DNA of 64,000 nucleotides from Roseiarcus sp963820775 (GCA_963820775.1 CAWGBF010000009.1:62001-126000), one strand, 5' to 3'; shown: positions 38,580 through 50,242, numbered from the stretch's first letter. A program made the numbers and translations. The notes: generated by a model from the sequence alone, not told the origin.

Positions 38580-39011
38580 ATGCCGGAACGCTTGGTTGAC
38601 GTTGAGACGCAGGGCTCCAAGGTGCTGCACACGTTTCCTGTCACGGTCCCCGGCCCCGCTGTGGAGGAGGCGTTCAAAGAGAAGGCTTTGGAGGCGGCGG
38701 GTAGCGCGAAATTGGTACCGAACGAAGACCTTGGCAGTCTGAACGCCAAAATGCACATCAGCCGCGGCGGCCAACTGACCCCTAACGGAGATCCGCATGG
38801 CGTCCTGGCGGAGACCAAAGCGGGTCTAGACCAGGTCGTTCGTGAGCGTGCCTATTTGCTCTGGGAGCAGGCGGGTCGGCCTGAAGGATGCGCCGACAAC
38901 TTTTGGCATGAAGGACGAGCATTGGTCGCGGACCCGCGCCTTCGAGGAGAGCTAGGGCTGGCCGGCGGAGGTCACCCGCCAAACCGTATTTCCGACGTCA
39001 TCGGTAATTAG
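38580..39011 (+). CDS. DUF2934-type protein
   Basis: 143 residues. TAGGAG lies 7 bases before ATG 38580. The DUF2934 signature is at about residues 89-110: VRERAYLLWEQAGRPEGCA then DNFWHEGRAL. The N-terminal region (MPERLVDVETQGSKVLHTFP) is conserved-looking but unassigned. The last 20 residues overlap the 3' end of the convergent sugar dehydrogenase gene, so the natural stop may have been lost by a shift. Function unknown; often associated with stress-linked loci in Rhizobiales. Confidence 0.75.
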   Translation: MPERLVDVETQGSKVLHTFPVTVPGPAVEEAFKEKALEAAGSAKLVPNEDLGSLNAKMHISRGGQLTPNGDPHGVLAETKAGLDQVVRERAYLLWEQAGRPEGCADNFWHEGRALVADPRLRGELGLAGGGHPPNRISDVIGN

Positions 39012-40285
39012 AAGCGCACCAGTCTTGTCGAGGGCGAGTCCGACCGGCCGTCCTCGCGCCTTTCCGTCCGCCTCAAGGAAACCTGTGAGGACATCCTCGG
39101 CTTTGCCGTTGGGACGCCCGCGGCTGAAGGGCACGAAAACGACCTTGTATCCGTTGAAGACCGGCCGGTCCCAGCTTCGGTGTTCGCCGACGAAGGCGCC
39201 GCCGCGATATTTCTGGGGTAGATTGTCGGCGGTGTCGAAAACGAGGCCGAGCGGGGCCACATGCGAGCTTCGCGCGTAATCGGGAACGATCGCCTTCTCG
39301 ACCAGATCCGGGCGCTGCGGTTGGACGCGCGGATCAAGGTGCTGGCCATAGTAGCTATAAGGCCATCGATAAAACCCTCCGTCTTTCACGGACGTCAGGT
39401 AATCCGGGACCAGGTTCGGACCCAGTTCATCACGCTCGTTGACGACAGTCCATAGGGCACCGCTCTCCGGCTCCAAGCTCAGCCCGTTCGGGTTGCGCAG
39501 GCCGCTCGCAAAAATGCGCCAACGGCCGGTCGCGCGATCGACTTCCCAGATCGCAGCCCGATTCTCCTCGGCTTCGCTGCCGTTCTCTGTGATGTTGCTG
39601 TTGGAGCCGACGCCGACATAAAGCAGCGAGCCGTCCCGACTGGCTGTCAGGCTCTTCGTCCTGTGATGATCGATCGGGCCGCCCGGCTGCGGCGTCAGCG
39701 TCACGCCATTCCCGGAGATTGTGAGGTCGCCGTCATGGTAGGGATAGCGGACGATGGCGTCGGTGCTGGCGACATAGAGATCGTCACCGACCAAGGCCAC
39801 GCCGAAGGGCGAGTGGAGATGGTCGAGAAAGACCGATCGCGTCGGAGGCTTCCCCCGGGCCGGATCGTAGCGCAGAAGCGTGATGCGGTTGCTCGGTCCA
39901 GTGTCGCCGCCTGACGTCACCCCCTTTTCGATGAACCGCGTGACGATGTCTTTTGGCTGGGTGATCGGCTGCGGCGGCGGCGCTTTCAATTCGACCATCA
40001 GCACGTCTCCGTTGGGAAGGGTGCAAAGCGAGCGCGGGTGCTGAAGGCCGGTGGCTAGGGCCTCGATCTTCAGCCCTGGGGCCACTATGGGCTTCTCGCC
40101 GTTTTTCGAGCCGACGACCGACGAGAGATGCTTGGCGGAAACAAATATTGCTGGATGTCCGGCAGAACGGGATTGGGGCCAACTTGGCTTTGAACATCGA
40201 AAGCCTCGTCGGAAGCGGCTGCCAGCGGGGTGAGAGCGAACGCGACGCATAGCGCCATCGACAACAATTTGACGGCGGATTTCAT
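38952..40285 (-). CDS. PQQ-dependent sugar dehydrogenase-like (sorbosone type), frameshifted
   Basis: About 445 residues. The signal peptide MKSAVKLLSMALCVAFALTP ...ASDEAF starts at 40285 in one frame, up to NPVLPDIQQYLFPP; the rest lies in a second frame from KHLSSVVGSKNGEKP on, so about one base is lost near 40135. Beta-propeller motifs: IEALATGLQHPRSLCTLPNG, LYVGVGSNSNITENG, IFASGLRNPNGLSLEPESG and YGQHLDPRVQPQRPDL. The GLRNPNGL and GVGSNSN patches are typical of the L-sorbosone/glucose dehydrogenase family (DUF7133-like). Periplasmic oxidoreductase; cofactor not provable from sequence. Overlaps the upstream DUF2231 gene by 4 bases. Confidence 0.85.
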
Positions 40286-40705
40286 TCGGCAACCCCTACC
40301 CGATGGCCATAAACCATTGCGCGTCCCATCCAGGCCGTGAACATGAGAACCAGCACGGTTGCGGCCGAAAGCGCGAGTCCCCACGGCACAACCCAAGTCC
40401 ACGCGTCGCGCGAATGAACGAACATGTTGAGCGTAGCCAGGATAAGCAGCAGGACGTTTCCGATCGCATGCGGCCACGCCGGTTTTTGAGCGCGGATAAA
40501 CCGGCTGCCGAGAAAATCGATCAGTCCGAAAATTGCGGCGAGATAGCCAAAGATCACGCCGACGCTCACCAGCCATGCGGAGAAAATTCGCCCACATCAT
40601 GCCCGCTGACCGCCAGTACGTCAGGTCAGTAAGAAGAACCCCGACGAAGCATGCGATCGGAATTGGCACCAGCATCGGATGGATGGGTTGCCGGAAGATT
40701 CGCAT
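40282..40705 (-). CDS. DUF2231 membrane protein, frameshifted
   Basis: About 140 residues with four transmembrane helices. The N-terminus MRIFRQPIHPMLVPIPIACF has the family's HPMLVPIPIA motif. An extra A in the run 40583-40586 breaks MWANFSAWLVSVGVIFGYLA. The C-terminal half (AHAIGNVLLLILATLNMFVH-like) is intact and ends RVGVAE. Its TGA overlaps the sugar dehydrogenase ATG, so the two are coupled: a quinone- or cytochrome-linked membrane partner is plausible but unproven. Confidence 0.8.
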
Positions 40706-41029
40706 CGTGGAGCGCGGGTTCGCAGTGGACAACGGAGTCCTCCATAGGCGGCGCGTTGGACACGTATGTTCCTGAACAGCAGCGGACGCCAATGGTTCCC
40801 GAGCCAACCGGCGAACCTTGCGGCGGGTCACAGATCGCCAGGCAATTTTGTCTTGAAAGCGCCGGCGCGGCCCCGCCCCCGGAGCGGCGCCATGCGGACG
40901 GCGGGAATCGTTAAGCGGACGTCGTGGATCGCCTTGCGAATCTCACACTTGGGTCGATTTGACCCGTTCTAGATGTTTCGTCCCGGGCTTTGATGGGGCA
41001 TTCTTGTCGAGTGATTCGAAGGATGCGCT
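40706..41029. other. Intergenic upstream of DUF2231 gene, no gene seen
   Basis: Contains the presumable promoter of the DUF2231/sugar dehydrogenase pair and the left flank of an IS481 remnant. No ORF with recognisable motifs on either strand. Confidence 0.4.
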
Positions 41030-41352
41030 ATGGGACAAGCTCTTCACGGGAGCGCTACGACGACAGAGGCGGTCCGTCGAGCGATACAGCATAGTCAAGA
41101 GAGCCTGAGGGCGCTGGCCAAGCGCTACGGCGTCAACCCGAAGACGGCCGCTAAGTGGAAAGCGCGGTCTCCGTTTCCGACCTGCCGACAGGACCCAAGC
41201 AGCCACCGATCGGCTATTTTCATATCGACATAGCCGAGGTTCGAACCGCGCAGGGCAAACTCTACCTGCTTGTCGCCATCGACCGGAGGCGTCAAGAATA
41301 TGCAGATAATAAACGTCCCGCCGCCGCTCGCCTCCAAGCGAGCGTCGGGTAG
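41030..41352 (+). pseudogene. IS481-family transposase remnant with internal deletion
   Basis: Starts MGQALHGSATTTEAVRRAIQ and carries the helix-turn-helix LRALAKRYGVNPKTAAKWKA. After a shift the frame continues VSVSDLPTGPKQP and jumps straight to PIGYFHIDIAEVRTAQGKLY, the first strand of the DDE core (DIAEV). The roughly 85 residues normally in between are missing, as is everything after the first catalytic Asp strand. Inactive. Confidence 0.8.
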
Positions 41353-41648
41353 GATGGCTCGACCTATTCGCGCCTCGACCTGACCCTGACGCGCACCCAC
41401 GTCCCTTGGCGACCGGCGGCAAGGCGACGTGAGGATCTCCGGCAATTCCGTTCACGTTGTCACCGATTCAAGCCTCGGTGGCCACGGTGTTCCCTGCGGA
41501 ACGGTCCTGGGTCCGATCGAACCCCCGCTCGTTCCAACGGTTGTCGATCGCCCCCGCGGAGAGCAGCGCTCGCCTGTCGACCCGAGCGCGGGTCTCGCTG
41601 CGTGTTGAAGGCGGCTCCCGGAATTGGCTCCGGCCCCTTTGGCGAAGC
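41353..41648. other. Intergenic after IS481 remnant, no gene seen
   Basis: Nothing recognisable. The minus-strand ORF over 41452-41688 lacks motifs and overlaps the mutarotase gene. Confidence 0.4.
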
Positions 41649-41978
41649 TCAAGGATGGTGGAAAAGCTCCGTCATATCGGCCCACCACGTTCCGCCCGCG
41701 CGCGTCTCATAAGGCTCCTGGCAAGGGTCCGTAAAATTCCACCAGTCGCGCGTGACGGGATCTGCGGCCATTTTAGCGGCGTCGGCAGCGAAATCCGCAC
41801 CGTGATATTCCCAATAGGCGAACAGCAGCATTTCCGGCTCACGAAGAAAAATGCTGAAGTTTCGGATGTTGCAGGCGGAGATCGTCGCAAGCACGCCGGG
41901 CCAAGCGGCTGCGTGCAGGCGCTTGTATTCTTCAGCCTTCTCCGGCCGCAGCCGATTGCACAGCCCCATTCGTTTCAT
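41649..41978 (-). CDS. rhaM: L-rhamnose mutarotase family protein
   Basis: 109 residues, the usual family length. Conserved features: Tyr and His in EEYKRLHAAAWPGVL, ACNIRNFSIFLREPEMLLFAYWEY, the acidic ADAAKMAADPVTRDWW and the DPCQEP loop. RhaM interconverts alpha and beta anomers of L-rhamnose (or related 6-deoxy sugars) before catabolism; rhizobial rhamnose loci carry the same gene (rhaU) beside a CUT2 transporter. It follows the enolase-superfamily gene by 24 bases on the same strand and so joins that catabolic operon. Confidence 0.88.
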   Translation of the reverse strand: MKRMGLCNRLRPEKAEEYKRLHAAAWPGVLATISACNIRNFSIFLREPEMLLFAYWEYHGADFAADAAKMAADPVTRDWWNFTDPCQEPYETRAGGTWWADMTELFHHP

Positions 41979-42002
41979 TTCCGTCTCCTGAAAAGGCGAG
42001 CG

Positions 42003-43115
42003 TCAGGCCAAGCGCAGATCGCGACGGCTCCCTTCCGCCGTCAGTCGCTCGATCGCTTCGAAATCCCAACTGATGCCGAGGCCCGGCGCTTCGCTGGGCT
42101 CAGCGTGGCCGTCGCGGATCCGCATCGGCTCGGTCGTCAGGTTGTCCAACTGGGGAATGTATTCCAACCAGCGGGAATTCGGCGCCGCACAGCACAGCGC
42201 GACATGCAGTTCCATCAGGAAGTGGGGGCAGACGGCGACATTGTAGGCTTCCGCCAAATGGGCGGTCTTCAGCCAGGGCGTCACGCCGCCAATGCGCGCG
42301 ACGTCGACTTGGACGATGGAGCAGGCCCCGCGCTGCAGATAGTCGCGAAAGTGTGAAAGCCCGTAGAGGCTCTCGCCAACCGCGATGGGGATCGACGTCG
42401 ATCGCGAGAGCCTCACGTGTCCCTCGATGTCGTCGGCGGGCAGAGGCTCTTCGAACCAGCCGATGTCGGCGGACTCGTACTGGCGGGCGCGGCGGATCGC
42501 CTCGTCGACGTTGAAGGCCTGATTGGCGTCGGTGAGAATCTCGAAGTCCGCGCCGAGCGCCATGCGCAGCGCATCCAGTCGTTCGACGTCCTCGCGGATA
42601 GGGCGCCCGACCTTGACCTTGGAGCCCCCGAAGCCGAGCGACTTCGCCTTGAGCGCATCGTCGACCAGCGCCTGTTTCGGCAGATGCAGCCAGCCGCCTT
42701 CCGTGGTGTACAGACGGATCCGGTCCTTGGCGCCGCCCGCCATCACATGCAGCGGAAGTCCGGCCTTGCGGCAACGCAGGTCCCACAGCGCCGTGTCGAT
42801 CGCAGCGAGCGCTAGGCTCGTAATCGCGCCGACCGAAGTCGCGTGCGTGAGGAAAAGGAGATCGCGCCAGATCTTCTCGACCTGCGCTCCGTCGCGCCCC
42901 AGTAGCGCGGGGGCAAGCGAGCGGGCGAGCAGTTCGACGATGGCGGGGCCGCCGGTGCCGATCGTGTAGCTGTAGCCGACCCCGACCGCGCCGTCGGAAT
43001 CGGTGATGCGGACAAAGGGCGTCTCCTGACTGACGAAGGACTGGATCGCGTCGACGCGCTTCACCTTGGGCTTGAGATCGACCATGCGGATTTCGACGCG
43101 CGCGATGGTCGCCAT
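42003..43115 (-). CDS. Mandelate racemase/muconate lactonizing-type sugar acid dehydratase
   Basis: 370 residues. The enolase-superfamily capping domain is followed by a barrel with KVKVGR (KxK), metal ligands in EILTDANQAFN (Asp), GWFEEPLPADD (Glu) and IAVGESLYG (Glu), and His in VAVCPHFLMELHVAL. N-terminal loop PKVKRVDAIQSF. These enzymes dehydrate acid sugars such as rhamnonate, fuconate or galactarate in the cytosol. Location between a rhamnose-type mutarotase and a GntR regulator, facing a sugar ABC transporter, supports an acid-sugar role; exact substrate not determinable. Confidence 0.88.
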   Translation of the reverse strand: MATIARVEIRMVDLKPKVKRVDAIQSFVSQETPFVRITDSDGAVGVGYSYTIGTGGPAIVELLARSLAPALLGRDGAQVEKIWRDLLFLTHATSVGAITSLALAAIDTALWDLRCRKAGLPLHVMAGGAKDRIRLYTTEGGWLHLPKQALVDDALKAKSLGFGGSKVKVGRPIREDVERLDALRMALGADFEILTDANQAFNVDEAIRRARQYESADIGWFEEPLPADDIEGHVRLSRSTSIPIAVGESLYGLSHFRDYLQRGACSIVQVDVARIGGVTPWLKTAHLAEAYNVAVCPHFLMELHVALCCAAPNSRWLEYIPQLDNLTTEPMRIRDGHAEPSEAPGLGISWDFEAIERLTAEGSRRDLRLA

Positions 43116-43143
43116 CCTGTTCCTCCCCTTGGTCTGCGTCGTT

Positions 43144-43871
43144 CTATTCGACGAAGTATTTCTCGTGCGACCCGATCAGCGTTTCCATGATCGCGGGCGC
43201 GCGTTCGAGATGGTAGTCGAGTCGCTCCGCCGCCCGCTCGGGGTCGCCGCCGTCGAGCGCGTCCAGGATGGCGCCGTGTTCGGCGACGACGAGGGGCAAG
43301 CGGCCCACCCCCGACGCGAGCCGGTGGACCCGGTCGACCCGCGCCTTGGCGATCTGGATCGTGCTCCAGACGCCTCCGAGGTCCGCGGCCGAGCAGAAGG
43401 ACGCGATGGAACTCCTCGTCGAGTTCATGGAAGCGCTCGAGGTCCCCGTCGGCCAAGGCTGCGGCCTGGCCCATCAGGATCTGCCGCGATCGCGCCGCGA
43501 GTTCGGGCGTCCAGGCCTCGCGAAGCGCGGCGCAGCACGGCGATTTCGAGGGCCTTTCGGATGAAATGGTTGTTGCGCACCGCGCTGAGCTTGATCGGCG
43601 CGACGAGGCTGCCCTTTTGCGGAAAGACTTCGATCAGCTCGTCCTCAACGAGCCGGGTGATCGCACTGCGCACCGGAGTGCGCGAAACGCCGATCTGGCG
43701 GCAGATGCGGTTTTCGCTGATCAACGTTCCCGGCGGCAGCCGCAGCGAGATAATCGCCTTCTTCAGCGCCTCGTAGACCTGGTCGCTGACTTGGCGGCGC
43801 CGATCGAAATGGATGGTCAGCCGCAGGAGGGCGTCGTCTGCGTCCTCGATTTCGACCGCCAAAGCCGCCAT
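43144..43871 (-). CDS. GntR-family regulator with FCD domain, frameshifted
   Basis: About 240 residues over three frames. The N-terminal winged helix is intact: DQVYEALKKAIISLRLPPGT, SENRICRQIGVSRTPVRSAI, TRLVEDELIEVFPQKGSLVA. The FCD ligand domain is split: HFIRKALEIAVLRR, then EAWTPELAARSRQILMGQAA...FHELDEEFHRVLL in a second frame, then RVDRVHRLASGVGRLPLVV and ERLDYHLERAPAIMETL in a third. Start ATG 43871 has GAGG 6 bases upstream. Probably represses the flanking divergent operons when sugar acid is absent. Two shifts make errors or decay equally possible. Confidence 0.8.
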
Positions 43872-43932
43872 CATCGGCCTCGTTCCCAAAATTGGCGACA
43901 GCCCGACAAAAGCCGTTGCCGGGGGCCAACTT

Positions 43933-43946
43933 GTATACTAGTGTAC
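43933..43946. promoter_or_regulatory. Candidate GntR operator in divergent promoter
   Basis: GTATACTAGTGTAC is a near-perfect palindrome (GTATAC/GTGTAC around TA) of the GTxxAC style bound by FadR-subfamily GntR proteins. It lies between the regulator gene and the sugar-binding protein gene, 87 bases before the latter's start. Confidence 0.5.
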
Positions 43947-44032
43947 CTATAGCCCACAAGAGGTCATTCGCACGATCCGCAGGGCGCCGACCTGTCAACG
44001 AACATGCGCAAGGAAACCTTCAGGAGGAATGG

Positions 44033-45070
44033 ATGCTGCGCTCAATTTCCGCGTTGAATACGATTGCCGCCGCCGCGATGGCCCTTTCGGCGTGGGCGAC
44101 GACCGCTCAGGCCGCGGACGCGACCAAGGTCGCGCTTGTGCCCGGAGGCCCGCACCCCTATTTCGCCGCTTGGGAGAAGGCCGGGCAGGACGCGATGAAG
44201 GATTTCAACCTCGGCGCGGCCGACTATCGGGTTCCGCAAAAATGGGAGCTCAGCCTGCAGAATTCGCTGCTCGAGAGCCTGCTGAGCCAGGGCTACAACG
44301 CGTTTCTGGTGTTCCCGGGCGATCCCGTCGGCTCTAACAGCACGGTTCAGGAACTGACGGAAAACGGCGCGCCCGTCATTGCGACCGCCGGCTGCCTCAA
44401 GGAGCCGACGACGGCGTCGTTCTGCTTTGGCACCGACACCGGCAATTCGGCGTATCTGGGCACCAAAGAGCTGATCAAGGCGATGGGCGGCAAGGGCCGC
44501 ATCGCGCATTTCACCGGCTTCCTCGTCGATCCGAATACGCAGTTACGCATTGACGCGGTGGAGAAGGCGGCCAAGGAAACCAACGGCGCCGTCAGCGTCG
44601 TTCAGGTGATCGCCGACATCGACGCGCCCGAGCCCGCGGAAGAGAAGATCAACGCGTATCTCGCCGCTCACGCCGGCGACGTCGACGGCATCGTCACCAC
44701 CGCCTGGGTCCCCGCTGTTGTCGCCGCCAATGCGCTTCGCAAAATCGGCGACAAGCGCATCAAGATGGTCGGCATCGACCATGACGAAGTCGTCCTGAAG
44801 GCGATCAAGGACGGTTATGTCAACGGCACGATGCTGCAAAATCCCTATGGCCAAGGCTACATCGGCTCCTACGCGCTCGACAAGCTGCGCCACGGCTGCA
44901 AGGTGAAGGCCGACGCGCCGTTCAAGACGATCGCGCTGACCAACCGCTTTATCGACTCCGGCACTGTCTACGCCGACAAGGACGCCGTCGACAATTATGT
45001 CGCCTCGATGCAGTCGATCACCAAGAAGATCTTTGCCGATTTCGAGAAGACTTATCTCACCTGCCCGTGA
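44033..45070 (+). CDS. Sugar ABC transporter, periplasmic binding protein (CUT2/RbsB type)
   Basis: 345 residues. AGGAGG stands 5 bases before ATG 44033. The signal peptide ends at TTAQAADATK. The Peripla_BP_4 fold is shown by KVALVPGGPHPYFAAWEKAG, AFLVFPGDPVGSNSTVQELT, FCFGTDTGNSAYLGTKELI, GRIAHFTGFLVDPNTQLRID and IKMVGIDHDEVVLKAIKDG. Binds a monosaccharide in the periplasm and delivers it to the two permeases encoded next. First gene of a four-gene transport operon divergent from the GntR/dehydratase/mutarotase operon; the context suggests L-rhamnose, L-fucose or a related sugar. Confidence 0.92.
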   Translation: MLRSISALNTIAAAAMALSAWATTAQAADATKVALVPGGPHPYFAAWEKAGQDAMKDFNLGAADYRVPQKWELSLQNSLLESLLSQGYNAFLVFPGDPVGSNSTVQELTENGAPVIATAGCLKEPTTASFCFGTDTGNSAYLGTKELIKAMGGKGRIAHFTGFLVDPNTQLRIDAVEKAAKETNGAVSVVQVIADIDAPEPAEEKINAYLAAHAGDVDGIVTTAWVPAVVAANALRKIGDKRIKMVGIDHDEVVLKAIKDGYVNGTMLQNPYGQGYIGSYALDKLRHGCKVKADAPFKTIALTNRFIDSGTVYADKDAVDNYVASMQSITKKIFADFEKTYLTCP

Positions 45071-45124
45071 GTTCGAGCGGGCTAGAAGCGGTACGCCCAC
45101 TGCGGGGGCCGGGCTGAGGGTGTC

Positions 45125-45158
45125 GAGGATTCAATTCCTCATCCGGCCCTTTGGGCCG
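45125..45158 (+). promoter_or_regulatory. Tandem hairpins between binding-protein and permease genes
   Basis: GAGGA/TCCTC (45125-45140 region) is followed by CGGCCC-TTT-GGGCCG (45144-45158). No T tract follows, so these look like stability or attenuation stems that keep binding-protein mRNA in excess over permease mRNA, as common in sugar ABC operons. Confidence 0.45.
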
Positions 45159-45177
45159 CCCTTCTCCCGCATCGGCA

Positions 45178-46254
45178 ATGGGCCTTACCATGAATGCGCC
45201 GCCCCCGATCGAAAGCTCCCAAGCGACCTCGGACGTTAAGCCGGCGCGCGGAGCTATCGCGTGGGCCGAAATCCCCGCTCCAGGGCGACTGCTGCTCACC
45301 AACGAATTCGGGCTCATCGCGCTGATTGCGATCTTCGGCGCGATCTTCGCGTTGGGAACGCCGGGCTTTAGCTCGCAATTCAATCTCTTCACGCTCGGCC
45401 GAACGACGGCGATCGACATTATGATCGGCTTCTCGATGATGGTCGTGATTGTGACCGGGGGCCTCAATCTCTCCGTCGGCGCCATCGGCGTCTGCGCGGC
45501 GATGGCGATGGGCTGGCTGCTCGAGCGCGTCGGCCTGCCGGTCCCGCTTTCGATCGTGGGGGCGCTCGCGCTCGGCGGCGCGCTCGGCGCGGTCAACGGC
45601 GCGCTGATCGTCCGCTCCGGGTTGCACAGCTTCATCATCACGCTGGCGACGATGAGCGTATTTTTCGGCGTGATGGTCTTCATCAGCCGTGCACAGGCGT
45701 TTCGCGACCTGCCGCCCGAGATTTCCGCATTCGGGAAAATGCGGATCGAAGGCTACGTCTCGGCGCTGTTGATTGTCAGCATTGTCGTCGGTTTGGGCCT
45801 GATGGTGCTCTATCGCCTGACGCCGCTGGGGCGGGATATGCTCGCGGCCGGCGCCAAGGCGGCTGCGGCGGAGCTCTCGGGCGTAAGGGTTGGGCGCATT
45901 TTCGTCATCTGCCACATTCTCTCAGGGATTCTCGCTGGGATCGCCGCGATCATGGTCGTCGCGCGCACCGGCGCGGCCATTCCCTCGATGGCCGGCGATC
46001 TCGGACAGGACTGGCTGTTGCCGGCGTTCCTCGGGCCTGTTTTGGGCGGCACGGCGCTCGCGGGCGGTCGCGTCTCGGTGCTCGGCGCGTTCCTTGGTTC
46101 GGTGCTTGTCAGCGAATTGACGAACGGATTGCTGCAATATCGCATTGGCGAATTCTGGGTGCAGACCTGGCTCGGGCTGTTGCTGCTGCTCGCGGTGCTG
46201 ATGGATCTCGCACGACGGTCGCTCCTGGCTCGAATGGGGAGTCTGGCGCGATGA
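45178..46254 (+). CDS. Sugar ABC transporter permease 1 (CUT2/RbsC type)
   Basis: 358 residues, about nine transmembrane helices. BPD_transp_2 signatures: VIVTGGLNLSVGAIGVCAAM, GGALGAVNGALIVRSGLHSF, ITLATMSVFFGVMVFIS, LPAFLGPVLGGTALAGGRVS. The VTGGxxLSVG motif is the hallmark of ribose-type permeases. Start taken at ATG 45178; 45190 (MNAPPP) is equally possible, and the upstream extension to 45151 lies in a hairpin. Its TGA overlaps the start of the second permease by 4 bases. Imports sugar together with the second permease and the double ATPase. Confidence 0.9.
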   Translation: MGLTMNAPPPIESSQATSDVKPARGAIAWAEIPAPGRLLLTNEFGLIALIAIFGAIFALGTPGFSSQFNLFTLGRTTAIDIMIGFSMMVVIVTGGLNLSVGAIGVCAAMAMGWLLERVGLPVPLSIVGALALGGALGAVNGALIVRSGLHSFIITLATMSVFFGVMVFISRAQAFRDLPPEISAFGKMRIEGYVSALLIVSIVVGLGLMVLYRLTPLGRDMLAAGAKAAAAELSGVRVGRIFVICHILSGILAGIAAIMVVARTGAAIPSMAGDLGQDWLLPAFLGPVLGGTALAGGRVSVLGAFLGSVLVSELTNGLLQYRIGEFWVQTWLGLLLLLAVLMDLARRSLLARMGSLAR

Positions 46255-47218
46255 CCGCCGCCTTTTCGCGTTTTCTGCGCACGGACTGGTTCGGCCCGCT
46301 CGCCATCATCGTGGCGGCCTCGATCGGCATCAGCGTATTCGATCCTTCCTTCCTTTCGCCGTTCAACATCCAGATTCTGTTACTCGCGACGTCGGTGAAC
46401 TGCTTGATCGCAATGTCGCAAATGGTCATCATCGCCATCGGCCAGATGAATCTGGCGATCGGCGCAATCGGCGGCCTTTCTGCGATCTGTTTCGCCGGCC
46501 TCATGCAAGTGTGGGGTTTTCCGCCGGTTCTCGCGGCGGCGGCGGGTCTCGCGATCGGCGTCGCCGCGGGCCTCATCAACGGCTATCTGATCGCGCGCAC
46601 CGGCATTTCGGCGTTCATCATCACGCTCGCCAGCCTCTCGATCTTCAAAGGGGCTGATCTCGGCATAACGCGCGCGCAACCGTTCTACGGAATCCCGGCG
46701 AGCGTGAAAGCGTTCGGCAACACCACGATTATCGGTCCCGTTCCCTGGCTCGCCCTGCCCGCCGCGCTCGTCGTCGCGGGCATGTGGTATTTGCTCTATC
46801 GCCAGCGGATCGGGCGATACATCCTCGCCGTTGGCGGCAATGCGAACGCAGCGGAGCTTTCCGGCGTTTCGATTGCGCGTACGGTCATTTCAGCGCACGC
46901 GATTTCCGGCTTTCTCGCCGCGCTCGCCGGAATCATGCTGGTCGCGCGCCTGCAACTCGGTCAGCCCTCGATTGGCGACGATTGGTTGATCCTTTCGTTC
47001 GCCGCTCCTGTCATCGGCGGCGCCGCACTGAGCGGCGGACATGTCAGCGTCTTCGGCACATTGTTCGGAGTCGTGATCGTCGCGATCATAACGCAGGCGC
47101 TCGTGATCTTTCACATTGATCCCTATTTCGTCGAGGTCGTGCTCGGTCTGCTCATTCTCTGGGCGGTCGGCGTCAATCGGTTGCGCGAGGTGAGGTTCCA
47201 GAACGTGGCGAGGGCGGC

Positions 47219-47222
<4 letters not shown>
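46251..47222 (+). CDS. Sugar ABC transporter permease 2 (CUT2/RbsC type)
   Basis: 323 residues with nine or so helices. MVIIAIGQMNLAIGAIGGLS corresponds to the permease motif, with Gln-Met-Asn in place of Gly-Gly-Leu-Asp. Further family blocks: GVAAGLINGYLIARTGISAF, ITLASLSIFKGADLGITRAQ, LSFAAPVIGGAALSGGHVSV. The two permeases share this layout but only modest identity, so they probably form a heterodimer as in rhizobial RhaP/RhaQ. Overlaps both neighbours (ATGA and GTGA), showing tight translational coupling. Confidence 0.9.
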
Positions 47223-48739
<1,517 letters not shown>

Positions 48740-48942
48740 CTAGATCCCGATCATCGAGTGACAGCGAAGGGCTCGACCACCGCCCAATGGCCCGGAACCA
48801 ACCCGAATGACTGCTCACGGTGCATCCTGCTCGCAGCGCCTACGGCCGCTTTCTGGCGTTCTCCGTACCGAGTTGATCGGACGGTCAGCAAAGGGTCGAT
48901 TTGCCCCGTTCGCCAGTACGAAATACTCTTTGGGTCGCTCGA

Positions 48943-49143
48943 TTAAAGGCGGTTCAGCAGCTCCGCCTTCTTCGCGGAAAATTCCGCCTCGGTAAGAATG
49001 CCCCTGGCATGCAGCTCGGCCAACCGCTCCATCGCTGCAAATATGTCGCCATGCCCGGCGGACGCCTCGCTTGTCGCCGCCTGTTGTTCGGCGGCTGCCT
49101 TATGCCAAATCCCTGAAGGCGTGGCTCTCGGCTTTGCGAATCG
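48943..49143 (-). pseudogene. SHOCT-domain gene, 3' fragment
   Basis: The minus-strand frame, open from about 49143 to the TAA at 48943-48945, ends DIFAAMERLAELHARGIL then TEAEFSAKKAELLNRL, an excellent SHOCT (short C-terminal) domain with the GILTEAEF-x-x-KK core. No start codon with ribosome binding site is seen upstream, where an IS630 element begins. Probably a truncated gene. Confidence 0.65.
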
Positions 49144-49183
49144 TCAGCGAGCTGATTCAAGGTGGCGAACGAAGGAGGTTCGC

Positions 49184-50242
49184 CATGCCGATAGCGCTTC
49201 GGGCCGATGTCTGACGCTGCGAGGGTGAGAGCCGCGGCGAGGCGTTGGAAGGACGGGCCGCAGGCGCGGCGGTTGCTGGCGTTGGCGGCGATTTACGAAG
49301 GCGCCTCGCGCGGCGATGCGGCCCAGATCGGCGGCGTGACGGTTCAGATCATTCGCGACTGGGTTCTCAAGTTCAAGGCTCACGGGCCGGACGGCTTGAT
49401 CGATCGAAAACCGCCCGGACAAGCGCCTCGGCTGAACGATACGCATCGGGCCGCGCTGGCCGCGATCGTCGAGAGCGGTCCGATCCCAGCCGCTCACGCC
49501 GTCGTTCGCTGGCGGATCGTCGATCTCCGCCAATGGGTATGGGAAGAATTCCGCCTCGTCGTCGCCAAGCAGACGTTGAGCCGCGAACCGCGCGCCATGG
49601 GCTGCCGCAAGCTTTCGCCTCGTCCTCGCCATCATGCGCAGGCGCAGGGGGCGATCGAGGATTTTAGAAAAGTCTCCACGCCCGCTTGGAGGCGATCGCG
49701 CGCCAAAAGGCGTCGAGCCCGACGCCATCGAAGTCTGGTTGGCTGACGGAAGCGCGCGTCGGCCAGAAGAACAAGATCACCCGGCGTTGGGCCAAGCGCG
49801 GCGCGCGGCCGAGCGCGCCGAAAGACCAGCGAACCGCCTCGGCCTATATTTTCGGGGCGATCTGTCCCAAGGACGGCAAGGGCGCGGCGCTCGTCATGCC
49901 CAGATGCGACACCGAAGCCATGAACCTCCACCCGGCAGAGATCGCCACGCAGATCGCGCCGGGCGCACAGGCCGCGCTTCTGGTCGATCAGGCCGGATGG
50001 CGTCTCTCCGGCAGCCTGATCGTCCCGTCCAAGATCACGTTGATCGCATTGCCGGCCAACGGCCCCGAACGGAACCCGCAAGAAAATATCTGGCGGTTCA
50101 TGCGCGATAATTGGCTCTCGAACCGGATCTTCAAATCCTACCACGATATCGTCGATCCCTGCTGCGCCCCCTGGAACAAGCTCGTCGATCAGCCCCGGAA
50201 AATCATGTCTATCGATCTGCGCGATTGGGCGTATCGGTCATG
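49184..50242. mobile_element. IS630-family element, degenerate
   Basis: Related ends CATGCCGATA (49184-49193) and, reversed, CATGACCGATA (50232-50242) flank a broken IS630 gene. A GGCGAAC/GTTCGCC stem abuts the left end at 49164-49184. Confidence 0.6.

Noticed and set aside
42100..42786. 228-residue ORF inside the dehydratase gene
   Set aside because: Arg/Gly-rich shadow; the enolase-superfamily frame has all metal ligands.
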